Shown: one piece after another, positions 13,552-30,014 of the stretch
Position numbering within the stretch: the first letter of the stretch is position 1
Layout of the letters: every line of letters begins with the position of its first letter
NCBI RefSeq assembly: GCF_964340395.1
Contig: NC_135564.1
Coordinates: forward strand, 3,953,861 to 4,017,860
Direction of reading: 5' to 3'
DNA: 64,000 nucleotides
Source: Glandiceps talaboti
Taxonomy: Eukaryota > Hemichordata > Enteropneusta > Spengelidae
Notes under the pieces: generated by a model
Seen by the model: only the letters and a program-made list of their open reading frames with translations
Told to the model about the DNA's origin: nothing
Databases searched by the model: none
Program-made: the position numbers and the translations under genes

Positions 13552-14292
13552 CCCCATAACTACGTTGCCATATATATGAATACATATAACCGCACATGTC
13601 ATGTGGTAATCAATGACGAATTAGTATTTATTACTAGTATTTTATCCATACTTGGTGAGCAAAGTAGCTAATAAGTGCTAATACATTCTAGTGGGTATTC
13701 AACCAAACTGACAATGACAGCTACATCAGATACACAAAAGACTAAACACAGCACCGAAAAAAACATACAGTAAAAGTTAAATCAATGAAATAGACACAAC
13801 AAATAAAGAGATGTTATTGAAAGACAGCAAAAGGCTGTAAATACCACGAAAAAATAAATACTTTGCAATTAAAAAGGGCTTCCTATGGTAAAACAGTATC
13901 AAGTGTTAACATTAAGAAGCAAAACAATTGTAAGGAAATTTCTAACGCCATAGTTTTCAGAAATCATGGCGCAAAAATGTCAAATAACAGACACATAAAT
14001 GGATTGATCTATTGCTGTCATGCGCCATGTACCACGCGTGGGAGAAGCTGGTATTAAACATGGGTAAGTACTGGAAACACGTTACCCCAAACGTTTTCGT
14101 TTATTTACAGTGAAAACAGCTTGTTGGAACTCTCAAAGAAAATTACATTTCGGGAAAATCCGAACAATATAGGAAATGGCCGATGCCCATGTACCGATTA
14201 ACGCGTCGGATAAAAAAAACCCGGAAAGTGTTTTGTGGAAAGAACAAACAGGCCTGATATTTTGGCTGACTAGGTATGCACTATATATAACT

Positions 14293-19878
<5,586 letters not shown>

Positions 19879-20920
19879 GGAATTAGTAATAGTGCACAGT
19901 GCAGTCGTCGTTTTATAGACGGAGCGCTATAAGTTTTCGTGAGGAGACCCTATCATTTTCTAGAGTTTAAACGTTACTGCTGAGATGAAGTTTTCTCACA
20001 AATTTAAGACTAGATTCGACGCTGTTCTTTCGCCACTGGAAATTTTTCATTCTTCTCACAAATAAATTTACAGCCATTTAGTCAGTGGTCGTTATATTCG
20101 TGTAGGGTCTATGACTATATCTACCGCACGTTATTATCCGAGGAAACGTCTTCACCGATTCGCAATTTGCAAGACAGATTTTGAAAGCGAACTTTTAGGA
20201 CCGTATAGCATAGATACATTGGCGAGAGAAAGGAGGTTCAGATATTTCAAATTAAAAGAACGTTTACTAAGTTCACTTCTCAACGTTTATTCAACGACAG
20301 CTCGTTTTGACAGCCTTGTGCAGAAAGTGACCATCTTGTTCGATTTACACTGCAATGAAGATATGATTACACGAACCTAACTGTAGACAGTCACTCAAAC
20401 AAACGGTCAGCTGTCAAACTTCAAATAGTCACAAATGCTCCGAACACTAAGTTAAAAAAATATCACCACCGTATGCGCATTTATATCTGTCCTATCTCCC
20501 ACCTTGTCTTTCTACTTATCGATCTTAGTTTATATTATGGTAGTTTACTTATGGTTCGGTGTACGTAGCGTCATAACTCACCTTATCCATTGTCTAGTAG
20601 TGTTTCTTTGTAGATGTAGGCGCAACCTGTTGGTCTCTAGGTCTGTACAGGTACAAGACTACCACAGTTCTGTGTTATATTTACTATGCGGTGTACGATC
20701 ACAGGGTTTGACGCACGGTTCTTTTCGCCTCACACCCTTTGAAGGATTTGTAAACGCTACCGGTGTATTGTACCCTGTCTCCTCGTATGCACCAACGCCG
20801 AAGCACTATTGTTAACTGTCACGTGTGTGTGGTGACGTTATTCGAAAGTTGAGTCAGTCTGTTACGCAACAGCCTTGCTCCAGCCAGGCTGTTTCTATAA
20901 TTTAACAGTCACGTGTACAG

Positions 20921-21320
20921 TCTCAGACCTGAGGTACAGTACAACTGCCGACATCAGACCGTTGACAAACAGAACCTGTTACAAACAAGGAAAGTAAACA
21001 AACGAATTGGATTAATAACACTTGACACAACATGTTGGAACAGCAGGGACTTCTATCACACATCATGGTTTGATAAGAACAGTTTTATGGCCTCTTTATG
21101 TGCGCATGAAATGCCAGGGAAACTTCTAATTTTTGTGTGAATGTAAAGAGGCCATACAACTATTCTTATCAAATGATGGACTGTAATACTTATCTCTCTG
21201 TATTTCCAACATGCTGTGCCAAGTGTTATTAACCCAATTCATTTGTTTACTTTCCCTGTTTGTAACAGGTTCTGTTTGTCCACAGTCTGATGTCGGTGTG
21301 ATTGTAGACCAGGTCTCAGC
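20921..21320. mobile_element. Large foldback element (arms of about 190 bp)
   Basis: The left arm, from TCTCAGACCTGAGG through AACAGAACCTGTTACAAAC to TATGGCCTCTTTA, is mirrored on the right by TAAAGAGGCCATAC, GTTTGTAACAGGTTCTGTT and CAGGTCTCA. The loop lies near 21100-21140. No coding sequence is credible. A second shorter hairpin follows directly at 21334-21412. Confidence 0.85.
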
Positions 21321-21333
21321 ATACACTGCACTA

Positions 21334-21412
21334 GCTCTGGATGTATATTCTACGAAGTTCGACACGGAGAGTGAAGACGTGTCGAACCTCGTAGCATATA
21401 CATCCAGAGATA
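21334..21412. repeat. Short perfect-like hairpin next to the foldback element
   Basis: CTCTGGATGTATATTCTACG...GTTCGACAC is followed after about 13 bases by GTGTCGAAC...CGTAGCATATACATCCAGAG. The arms are about 32 bp with few mismatches. Confidence 0.85.
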
Positions 21413-22589
21413 ACACTACACCGATCCCTTCAACGAAATCATTTATTGATCTTAGATCGGTACAATGTCACTTAAAAATAAAATATACACAAGAACAAAT
21501 ACCCATTTGTGTTTATTCACCTCATTATATTCCTGTATATTTAACGTGAAAAAAATGTGGGAAAGGTTTGGGTGCACACTAGTAATGATTAAAATTCGTA
21601 ATCTAATATATATGCAGAAGCCAAAGTAGTATTTATTTGCGTTCCCAGGCCTCCGGCCCATATGCAAAGAAGTTACACTTCGACATAAATGTATATAAGT
21701 CATACAGGTAATACATCTAATTTCAAATAAAGTGTTTAGTTATTAGACAAAGACTCTACGGCTCTAAAAAGCCTTAAAATATACATTGATAAGTTTCTAA
21801 TTGGAAAATTTAAACTTCTGAACATTATTTGAGTCGTACACAGATACATAACCAATAACATGTGTACACTACTGCTTTCGATAACTTGCCTATAAATGTG
21901 AAATTGTATGCCTCTAAATGGTCTTCTACGATAGTACATGCCAAGAGAAAGCTCTGCTATGGATTATACCCCAATGTGAGATCTCGCTTTGCAAAACCCA
22001 CATCTATTTGTAAAGAAATCTCTTATAGTGTATGTATGGACACTGTTATTTTATGCAGAGTACCAGTAGCAGCGCTTGACAGGCAACATCGACAACGACA
22101 AATATATCACAATCCAACAAATATCACGTATAGATCTGTTTTGTGAAAATAACCGAGTCCGCTAACATGTTTGTAATCCCTCCAACCGAATTTGAAAGTA
22201 CCACCGGCAAAACTCCCGTTATATATATAGTGTATATTATAGTATATTATTTCAATAGTATAAAGGCCTGTATATTGCGTGTACAATTTACATTTATATA
22301 ACATTATTACATTTACATGTGAAGTGGTATTTTCATTTACTGGTGCATATTTCATGTTGTATATTACGCGGTGTATGGACTTACGCGATCCTAGAAACTA
22401 GTTTTTACCTCTTTCACGTATTATCGGCCAAATATGTCAATATTATCGAAAATTTATTATCTTCTTCAACATATTTCGGATCACAAGTGTGGTCTGTGGG
22501 AGTAACAGAGTAACGTGTCGATATTGAAAAGGCCGCCCTCTACGTACCATGTGTGTTTCTAAGGTCAAAGGTTTGTTTCAATTCCTAAG

Positions 22590-22684
22590 TTGCTCGTGTC
22601 GATGTCGTCGCGTCTGCCGCGGCATTCTTGCCACAATCTAGCCTAAATCTGTACATCCCAACAGGAGTGCTTGTCCTTCCTTAG
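22590..22684 (+). other. Probable 5' non-coding exon of the zinc-finger gene
   Basis: A CpG-richer stretch (GTCGATGTCGTCGCGTCTGC) ends in CCTTAG followed by GTAAGTATC, a strong donor. A matching acceptor TATTTGTAG ends at 23665, 61 bases before the ATG of the zinc-finger ORF. The left border of the exon is unknown and is given only approximately. Confidence 0.45.
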
Positions 22685-23726
22685 GTAAGTATCTTATCTG
22701 TTGTCAAAAACTAGATACATTCCAGAAAGATAGGAGTACATAGTACATAGATCGAAAGCAGGATCGCAAACACGTACTACGGAGTCGATTCTGACATTGT
22801 CCCTCTCCTTCGGGATCACGTGAATTTCAATATCAGAAACGAGTCCATCGTCTGTAAGCAGGACTAGATCTTGGATAGTCTTGCTGCTAGATCCCGATCC
22901 CTTGGGTTATTCTGCTTACTGTGAAGGCGACCGAATGTCGCTAGTGAGGGCGATAGTCGATTTTCCGGTTCCAAGATGCATTGCGCGAGAGGCCGTCGCT
23001 TATGTTGTTAGATTTAGTCTTGTTTTGTCTTTATTACATTTGAAATAATATTTTCATCAGGGAATGATGGTAAGATATGTTGATCTCTCTAATTATGGGT
23101 GATTTTATAGAACAAAGACTGAACGCCATCGATGACAGAGTGGATTTTACGGGTAAACCCAGGGTACCATATACCATAGACCCGTGGGTGGAGGGTCTAT
23201 GCATATACTATGTACACATGGTAGTCTAGAAGCTATCCTTTGATTTTGAAATCTTAAGATCTCTCAACATAGTGAATTGCAAGACCGTCAGATTCAAAAC
23301 CAGCTTCTAGACTATACACAGGGCCGCAGGGATTATAAACAGATTCCAATATGATGTTAATAATAGTAATGCTTTTTTTAATGTATTGTCATCAACATGA
23401 TCAAACTAAAGTGGAGGGAATGCAGGTCCACACATCAATACTACTATGTTCTGTATAGCATTAGTTTGTGTATAATGTATGCATACTTTATTGTCAGATT
23501 GTGTTTTATTTAAGGAAAGTAAAGCTATGGGTGATCCGTAGCCAGGAACTATTATTTTTGCTCCTATGATGTAAACGTTTCGGAATCCATTTTGGAAACC
23601 TTCATGTCACTTGATTGTTCCCAAGAAGTATATTTTTTGCTTTATTAATTTATGTGTATTTGTAGGCCTAGGCTACTGCAAAGTACCAATTCCCTGATTG
23701 ACAGACATCAACAGAAGTGTCTTTAG

Positions 23727-25244
23727 ATGGAGAAAGTATCTGCCAAAATTGAAGAATCTGGAGAGATGGAAATTTCCTCTGATCGCCAGCATAGACTTGA
23801 CAACTTCAGTGGAATTACCGTGAAGGTGGAAAAGTTTGAGGAGGATATTCATGTTTTGGATCAGAAGAAACATGGAAAAGTTGAAGAAGAAAGTGTGAAA
23901 TCTGAAGAGTTTGGAAAGATGGAGATTCATGTCGACGGTCAAAATGCTATTGTGAAATATGAGGAAGTTAATGTGAAAACTGAAGATTATGGAGAAGAAG
24001 TTGTTCAAGATAACAATGAAATGGCACAGAAATATTGGAAAGTTGTTAATGATCGTACTATTACAAGTTCTGAACAGATCGTGGTAAAAGAAGAAAACTT
24101 TGCAAGGGTAGATAGTACTGAAAAAAATGTTGCATGTGGAGAGAATGGGAAACAGTTTCATCTAAATGATCACAGTGGGAACCACACATCCAAAGAATTA
24201 TCTCATTGCAATAAGCTAAGTGAAATGTTGAATGAGAATGACAAATTGAAATCTCAAAATAGAGTCAAAGTGGATGGAAAATCTTTCCCTTGTCCTGAAT
24301 GTGGTAAAAGTTTTACTCAACGAAGTCATCTGAGCAGACACATTAAGAGTCATACAAATGTGAAACCACATGTTTGTAAAACGTGTGGTAAGAGTTTTGT
24401 TAGAAGTGATGTCTTGAAGACGCACGTGAAGATTCACCAGCCTAAGACAGAGAACTTTGATACAAGTGATGTCTCGAAGAAAGATACAGAGACTCATAAG
24501 CTTAAAAGTGAAGAACATGTAGATAAGAAAAAGTTTGCTTGTGATGAGTGTGGTAAAGTTTTTCCTCGCACATATGAACTAAAAAGACACAGGATGGTGC
24601 ATACAGATGAAAAACCATTTGTATGCAAAGAATGTGATGAGCGTTTTACTCAAATTGGAGGTCTGAATCGGCACATGAAGAGTCACAAGAATCACAGACC
24701 GTTTATTTGTGGCATATGTGGCAAAAGTTTTCTCAGAAATGTTACACTGAAACATCACGTCAGAATCCACACAAATGAAAGACCTTTCCACTGTCTACAT
24801 TGTGATTTAAGTTTTCAGAGAAATGATGCCTTAAAAATACACATGGTGAAGACCCACGCTCCTAAGACATCTTCATTGTCCAGTGGTGAATACAGGAAAG
24901 TTTGTCAAGAGTGTGGGAAAGTTTTCCATCACTCTGGCAACTATACACTGCATATAAGGATTCATACTCAGGAAAAACCATATGTTTGCAAGGTTTGCGG
25001 TTATGCTTGTCATCAAAGTAATGGTCTTAAGGCACATATGTTGGTACATACAAATGAAAAACCTTACATGTGTAAGGAATGTGGAAAGTCTTTTAAACGG
25101 AAACATGGCCTTAGTGAACACATGAGGATCCACACAAATGAGAAACCGTTCCAGTGCAGTGAATGCAGTCAATATTTTAGACACAAAAGTAGTTTAAGAA
25201 TACACATAAGAAAACATGTACAGAAAGTGAACATTGAAGTCTGA
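23727..25244 (+). CDS. C2H2 zinc-finger protein with ten fingers
   Basis: A single uninterrupted coding exon of 505 residues beginning at an ATG after an acceptor-like CTTTAG and a short leader. Residues 1 to about 186 are acidic, disordered in composition and carry no KRAB, SCAN, BTB or ZAD domain that I can see. Residues 189-497 hold ten C2H2 fingers. Fingers 1 and 2 are separated from 3-6 by a long linker with KTENFDTSDVSKKD, and 6 from 7 by another. Elsewhere linkers are of TGEKP type (HTNEKPF, HTNERPF, HTQEKPY). Finger 8 has CGYACHQS in place of the usual CGKSF. The N-terminal part repeats the form V-K-x-E: K33, K58, K77, K84 and K121, a SUMO-acceptor consensus. This is likely a nuclear DNA-binding regulator; target and orthologue are unknown. 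Confidence 0.96.
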   Translation: MEKVSAKIEESGEMEISSDRQHRLDNFSGITVKVEKFEEDIHVLDQKKHGKVEEESVKSEEFGKMEIHVDGQNAIVKYEEVNVKTEDYGEEVVQDNNEMAQKYWKVVNDRTITSSEQIVVKEENFARVDSTEKNVACGENGKQFHLNDHSGNHTSKELSHCNKLSEMLNENDKLKSQNRVKVDGKSFPCPECGKSFTQRSHLSRHIKSHTNVKPHVCKTCGKSFVRSDVLKTHVKIHQPKTENFDTSDVSKKDTETHKLKSEEHVDKKKFACDECGKVFPRTYELKRHRMVHTDEKPFVCKECDERFTQIGGLNRHMKSHKNHRPFICGICGKSFLRNVTLKHHVRIHTNERPFHCLHCDLSFQRNDALKIHMVKTHAPKTSSLSSGEYRKVCQECGKVFHHSGNYTLHIRIHTQEKPYVCKVCGYACHQSNGLKAHMLVHTNEKPYMCKECGKSFKRKHGLSEHMRIHTNEKPFQCSECSQYFRHKSSLRIHIRKHVQKVNIEV

Positions 25245-25680
25245 TGACTGAAATGACAAAATTCATTTAAAAAAAACCATACTGTGCCATTGTGTAGTTT
25301 CATGTACAAGGAATGACAGCATATTCATTTGCATATCATTTGCATAATACAATGGGATGCAAATACCATAGTATGTGGTGCAGTGCAAGTAATCACTGGT
25401 ACATACACAATAATTGGGATAACTTTTGAACTACATGTATAATATTTACAACACTGGGGTATTCTGTAAGAAACCATGCAGTCTTACTAGATTATTTTTG
25501 TTAATAAGAGTATAAAAGGTGGATATTAATGACCATATATTTCAAAGGAACACACTCAACACAAATTTTCCCCGGCAACACTAATTTTCAATCATGTGCC
25601 CAAATCCATATCATGAGCTGCAACAAGATGAAGTTAATAGCATCATGAAGAAATTTCACATTCCGAGTATAATGAGAATT

Positions 25681-25922
25681 GGGAACTTGCAAACCTGCCA
25701 TGGTGAATGTTGTATCATGGGAAAAGTGATAATAAATACTAATCAATTAGCATTGTAAACAATAATGTTACATTGTTTTTAACCACAGATAATCATTTCA
25801 TAGTCACCCTGACCATTGTGGGAGGTTTATTTTTCGGTAGCTCCAGATTAGGTATTACGATAACCACAGATAATCCCATAGACTTTGCATCTGAGCATGT
25901 TCAGTCTGGATTGCAAGTTCCC
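25681..25922. mobile_element. MITE with TAGGGAACTTGCAA termini, copy 1
   Basis: Starts GGGAACTTGCAAACC and ends TTGCAAGTTCCC. Internal landmarks shared with the other copies are GCATCATGGGAAA (here GTATCATGGGAAA), GTAACCACA-type, CTGACCATTGTGGGAGG, CTCCAGATTAGGTATTA and CTGAGCATG. It is non-coding and lies in the 3' flank of the zinc-finger gene. Confidence 0.88.
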
Positions 25923-26821
25923 TATTGGAGAAAGAAACTTTGAGTACCTTTTAAGCTTGACATGTATCAATACATGTAAAGCTGATGCCAAATTTCTCCT
26001 GTAGTGTATTTGGGCTAATTCATATCATTAAGTTATGACTTGCTGTTAAAATATATTGTTATGAAATGCCAGCAGTGTGTAGGACAATATTTTAGGTACA
26101 ATACACCATATTCCAGTTGTCAGAAAGATAAAAGATTTCAAGGTTTGGCCACTAGGAGTGCTGTTTACAGGACGTTTTTAGACCAGAAGTTGGGCATTGT
26201 GGCATGGATTTCTAGCACACGATTCCATTTTCACCACCAACAGTGATAGTTTATGCTATTGGAGCGTTTATGCAAACATGATGACGTTATTGTGTTCTCA
26301 CATCACTTACTAGTACATTCAAACTGGAAGTTGAGTTTGTAGTAAACTGAATGAAGTAACCGAATACAACCGTCTGTCAGTGTGTGATGGATTACTACTG
26401 ACATGCACTGTTCAGCCTTTCCCCAGCAGCAGGAGATATAGCTAGATTTTCAGTAGAATTTGTCCATTTGACTATATGTGTAGAGAGATTGTAGAAACTG
26501 ACTACACAGTAACTATACAAGCTTTCACTGTTTCAGTCATATTTATCAAACAGTTTTCGAAACTAAATTACAAAGTTATTGGATTCAATGACATTTAAAG
26601 TTGCAAAGTTAAATATCTTAAAAACAGTTTCTGTAGTATTTCAAATTGTTCAGTTAAGTTACTGGAAGAATTTTTTAAAGTTAGAGAAATGACTGCAGGG
26701 AAACATCACAAAAAATGTTCAAGTGTTAACAGTGGATGATTAATAAAATTTCTAAAAGATTTTTGCTAAAAATTTATGGTGTGACTCATTTTTATAAGCA
26801 ACAACGTGTGTATGTGTGGAG

Positions 26822-27045
26822 TCATGATGGTTGAATGGTATAATGGCTGACTTGTAATCTGTACATTGCTGGTTGTGGTGTCATGATGGCTGAATGGTTA
26901 GAGTGGATGGCTTGTAATCTGTACATTGCTGGTTGTGGAGTCATGATGGTTGAATGGTTAGGGTGGTTGGCTTGTAATCTGTACATTGCTGGTTGTGGAG
27001 TCATGATGGTTGAATGGTTAGAGTGGTTAGCTTTTAATTTGCTAT
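26822..27045 (+). repeat. 60-bp tRNA-like tandem array, four units
   Basis: Units start at 26822, 26882, 26942 and 27002, the last one decaying after about 40 bp. Each contains TGGCTGAATGGTTAGAG or a variant, close to an RNA polymerase III A box, and GGCTTGTAATC, which looks like an anticodon arm with a UGU anticodon (threonine type). A proper B box and acceptor stem are lacking, so this is a tRNA-derived repeat, perhaps a SINE head, not a functional tRNA gene. Confidence 0.75.
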
Positions 27046-28429
27046 CCACATCATTACTTCCGCTTTTACGAAATTAAAAAAATGGGAGACTACTACTAAC
27101 CGGGAAAAAAATTGTTGAGGAGATTTCCCGCTACAAAACTAAAAAAAAAAGATAACAAACTCATAAAACATTTGAAGAATTACAACGTATAGAGAGGCAC
27201 GTTGAGGGCGCTCTTGTAGGGAGCGGAGCAAGTCGTTAATGAGTGTTGTCATTTGACGACTTCAGTCGAATCGCTGGCACCACCGACAAGGAAGAATAAG
27301 GAGAGAACCATTTGATTTCGGGGGGGGGGGGTATGGAGGATTTTGAGAGAAAAAATTGTTTCCAGGTGAACCAGAAAAAAAAAGATTTTGATCCTGTAGT
27401 GGCATGAGAAAAAAAATTGTCATAACAGACAGAAGTGAAAAAAAAAAAAAATTGTCACAATGCACCAGAAATGAGCAAATTTGGAAACCTTATTCTCATG
27501 TATTCTTTGGCGGCGCAAATGTGTTTAATACAAGTATAAATTCCTGTTTTTTCCCCCAGCACTTATCATTAAAGCATGCACTATATAGTTTTGTTTTGTT
27601 TGTCACACGGTTCCTTGGTCCCCTGTGTGTTCAGAGAAGATAGAACAAAACAAAACAGTTACAAGAATATATTAAAACAAAATATTAAACGAAAACTACC
27701 ATGTCCGAAAGACAACAAATAGACTAAAAATCGAAACCCCTTCCTCAAACTTATATTAGTTATAAGCATATTAGTAAACAAAATGAAATGAAAACAACAA
27801 CAATAATATTTAATAGTATAAGAAAATCCAATCGTACAATAAAATAAACGGCTATTAATAACATCACGAACCTGCCTACACATCACAAAGAAAAAATACC
27901 ATTGAATATGACGTAGAAAGTGGGTTTTTTTCTGGCACTGTACTCGTGACTGCGGTCGAAACGTAAGATCATGTGGAATCTGTCATTGTATTGTGTAAAT
28001 ATGAAATTGCCACAGAAAGCCTAAGCTACACTGTAAATCATAATGGGTTGACATACAGACGGTAACTGATTAAATTGTATACACCTGTAACCAAGTGAGT
28101 TGTCAATAATGACGATGAAATACAGAAACATGATTTATTAAATTCCATAAAACATGTGGGGGTGACTCAGAAACACTAACTTTCACCTTTGACCCATTCA
28201 CGTGATGCAAGGAAGTGACCTGCTTGGCTGAACTCTCTACCCTCTTTCTGGGTTTCTTCGGTAAATAACTGTCGTTGATACAGGAAGCTTAAACTTTCGG
28301 AAGCTAACGGGTACAGTCTTACGGGAACCAAATCAGAAGGTTGCCATTTAAAAGAGACTACTAAAGGATTATAGTCGAACTACTGCCGACGCGACGCGAC
28401 ACAGGAGCCTGAAAAAATAAAGATTCAAG

Positions 28430-29973
28430 ATGGAGTCAACCACAACAACTGTCACTACAACTCAAACCACTCGAGTTCAACCCGCTATCAGTTGTGATAT
28501 AAACTACTTCAAGACGATCCGAGGAATTATCAAAATCGTACAGTGTGTAAGTCATACGAAATATTCAAATGCTTCTTTTGTATTTGAAAGTGAAAGTTAT
28601 AGCTATCATACGTACGTGAGATGGTTCACATAGCAAACATGCCTCTGTGGTCTGTGTAACATAAACCAGTAACACGACACACCCAGCATCCATGTATCAT
28701 AACAACGGCGTTTGCCTGCATATTTGTCATATATATATACTAGTATATTATGGTCGTATTCTATATCCTCAAATTGTTTGTTGCACAATATTTTATGCTC
28801 TCCAGATATTGAAGCTGCCAAAGTAAAGTACACAGGGGTTTGTTTTGGTACTTGCTAAAACGAGGTACACAGTGTCAGTGTAAATGTATGTGTTCACGCC
28901 CCGATACTATATACAAAAATGTATCTACACTGTAGTACAAAGTGAATTCACTGTCCAGAAAAATTGATTAAAATTTTTCATTACTGGCTTATGATATTAA
29001 TATTTAATTATGGCTATGTTTTAGTTTTAGCATATAGTAAACAGCATTCAGGTTAAAAAGACCCTTCAACTTCAAGTAATTCTCGGTTATTTGATGGAAA
29101 ACCAGTATTGTAATTTGTCTTTACCAAAAAGTGGGTCACACCCATTGCTTGTTTATACTCTGCATTCTTGACATGGGTGAGTGATAGTTAGTGACCATGC
29201 ATGTATGCATATATATATATATCTTCTGACACACTGTCTGTATTTTAATGGAATGATTTAGTACATTGTCAACTCAATGGAGATGGGATATAGATCAGGG
29301 AGTCTCCTAGGGAGTCAAGGCAGATGATGCAGATCAGTTTCAGATCAGGGGGTCTAGGGAGTCATGATGCAGATCAACCTAACAACCCCAAGAGCTGAAC
29401 AACATGGTGCATCTTACAGTCTAAGCCTAAGTACCTGAAACTAGTAACTGTTTGTAGCAGTAATATAATTATAGCATTTGTTTGGTGTTATAAATAACCA
29501 AAATAACTGTCAATATAAAAATGGACAGAACAAATACAGCAATTTTGATATATTGTGGAAGTATGTACTTCCGTGCATGTGTATAGCTAGTAATTAAACC
29601 AAAACAAAACCAAACAGCAAAAGTGAGTGTCTTGATATTGTCCACTGTTCTACATTTTTGTCAGTTAGTTGTCTTCTCTCGGTATCAAAGAGTTGTTGTT
29701 TCAGGTGGCTGTGACAAATCTGTTGACCTCAATTGACCTTTGCACAGTGGAGACATAGTAATGTATAATTCATGAATATGTAAAGTAAATAACATTGTAG
29801 ATAGTTGTCAATTATTTACGTGTTTGAAACACTTGATTGACTCTTGTCTGAGACCTAACCCAAGCAATTTATTAACAGTTACACTGTCTATTCCATTTTA
29901 AGAACAACTGGACTCATAGGTTCAGAGTACTACGAGTGGTATAGGCTAAAGTGTGTATGTCACTGTGTTGTGG

Positions 29974-30014
<41 letters not shown>

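Larger units (their letters stand above)
19900..22590. other. Intergenic stretch, hairpin-rich, no gene seen
   Basis: Between MARVEL paralogue 2 (minus) and the zinc-finger gene (plus) I see no supported exon. Open frames at 20111-20380, 20504-20815 and 21862-22146 have no recognisable domain, and some begin only at non-ATG codons. The notable content is the nested hairpin at 20921-21415. The region just upstream of 22590 becomes richer in CpG, consistent with a promoter for the zinc-finger gene. Confidence 0.5.
25245..28429. other. 3' flank of zinc-finger gene and intergenic DNA, no gene seen
   Basis: It contains one MITE (25681-25922), a possible AATAAA poly(A) signal near 26742, the tRNA-like tandem array at 26822-27045, and A-rich and G-rich decayed repeats at about 27080-27460. 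The last about 150 bases before 28430 are CpG-richer (GCCGACGCGACGCGAC), which suits a promoter or 5' UTR for MARVEL gene 3. Confidence 0.5.

Noticed and set aside
20111-20380. Plus-strand open frame of 89 codons with basic residues
   Set aside because: No similarity that I recognise, no intron or promoter context, in a hairpin-rich gap.
22770-22870. Similarity to about 9955-10030 (GATTCTGACAT...TCCCT and GTCTG..AAGCAGGAC) as a shared exon
   Set aside because: The matching parts are short, have no open frame or splice sites in common, and look like fragments of a dispersed repeat.
23673-24161. Minus-strand open frames opposite the zinc-finger gene (also 24216-25184)
   Set aside because: They are shadows of the C2H2 coding strand with no independent signal.
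26822-27045. Functional threonine tRNA genes
   Set aside because: The 60-bp unit has no pairing acceptor stem, no proper T arm and no terminator.
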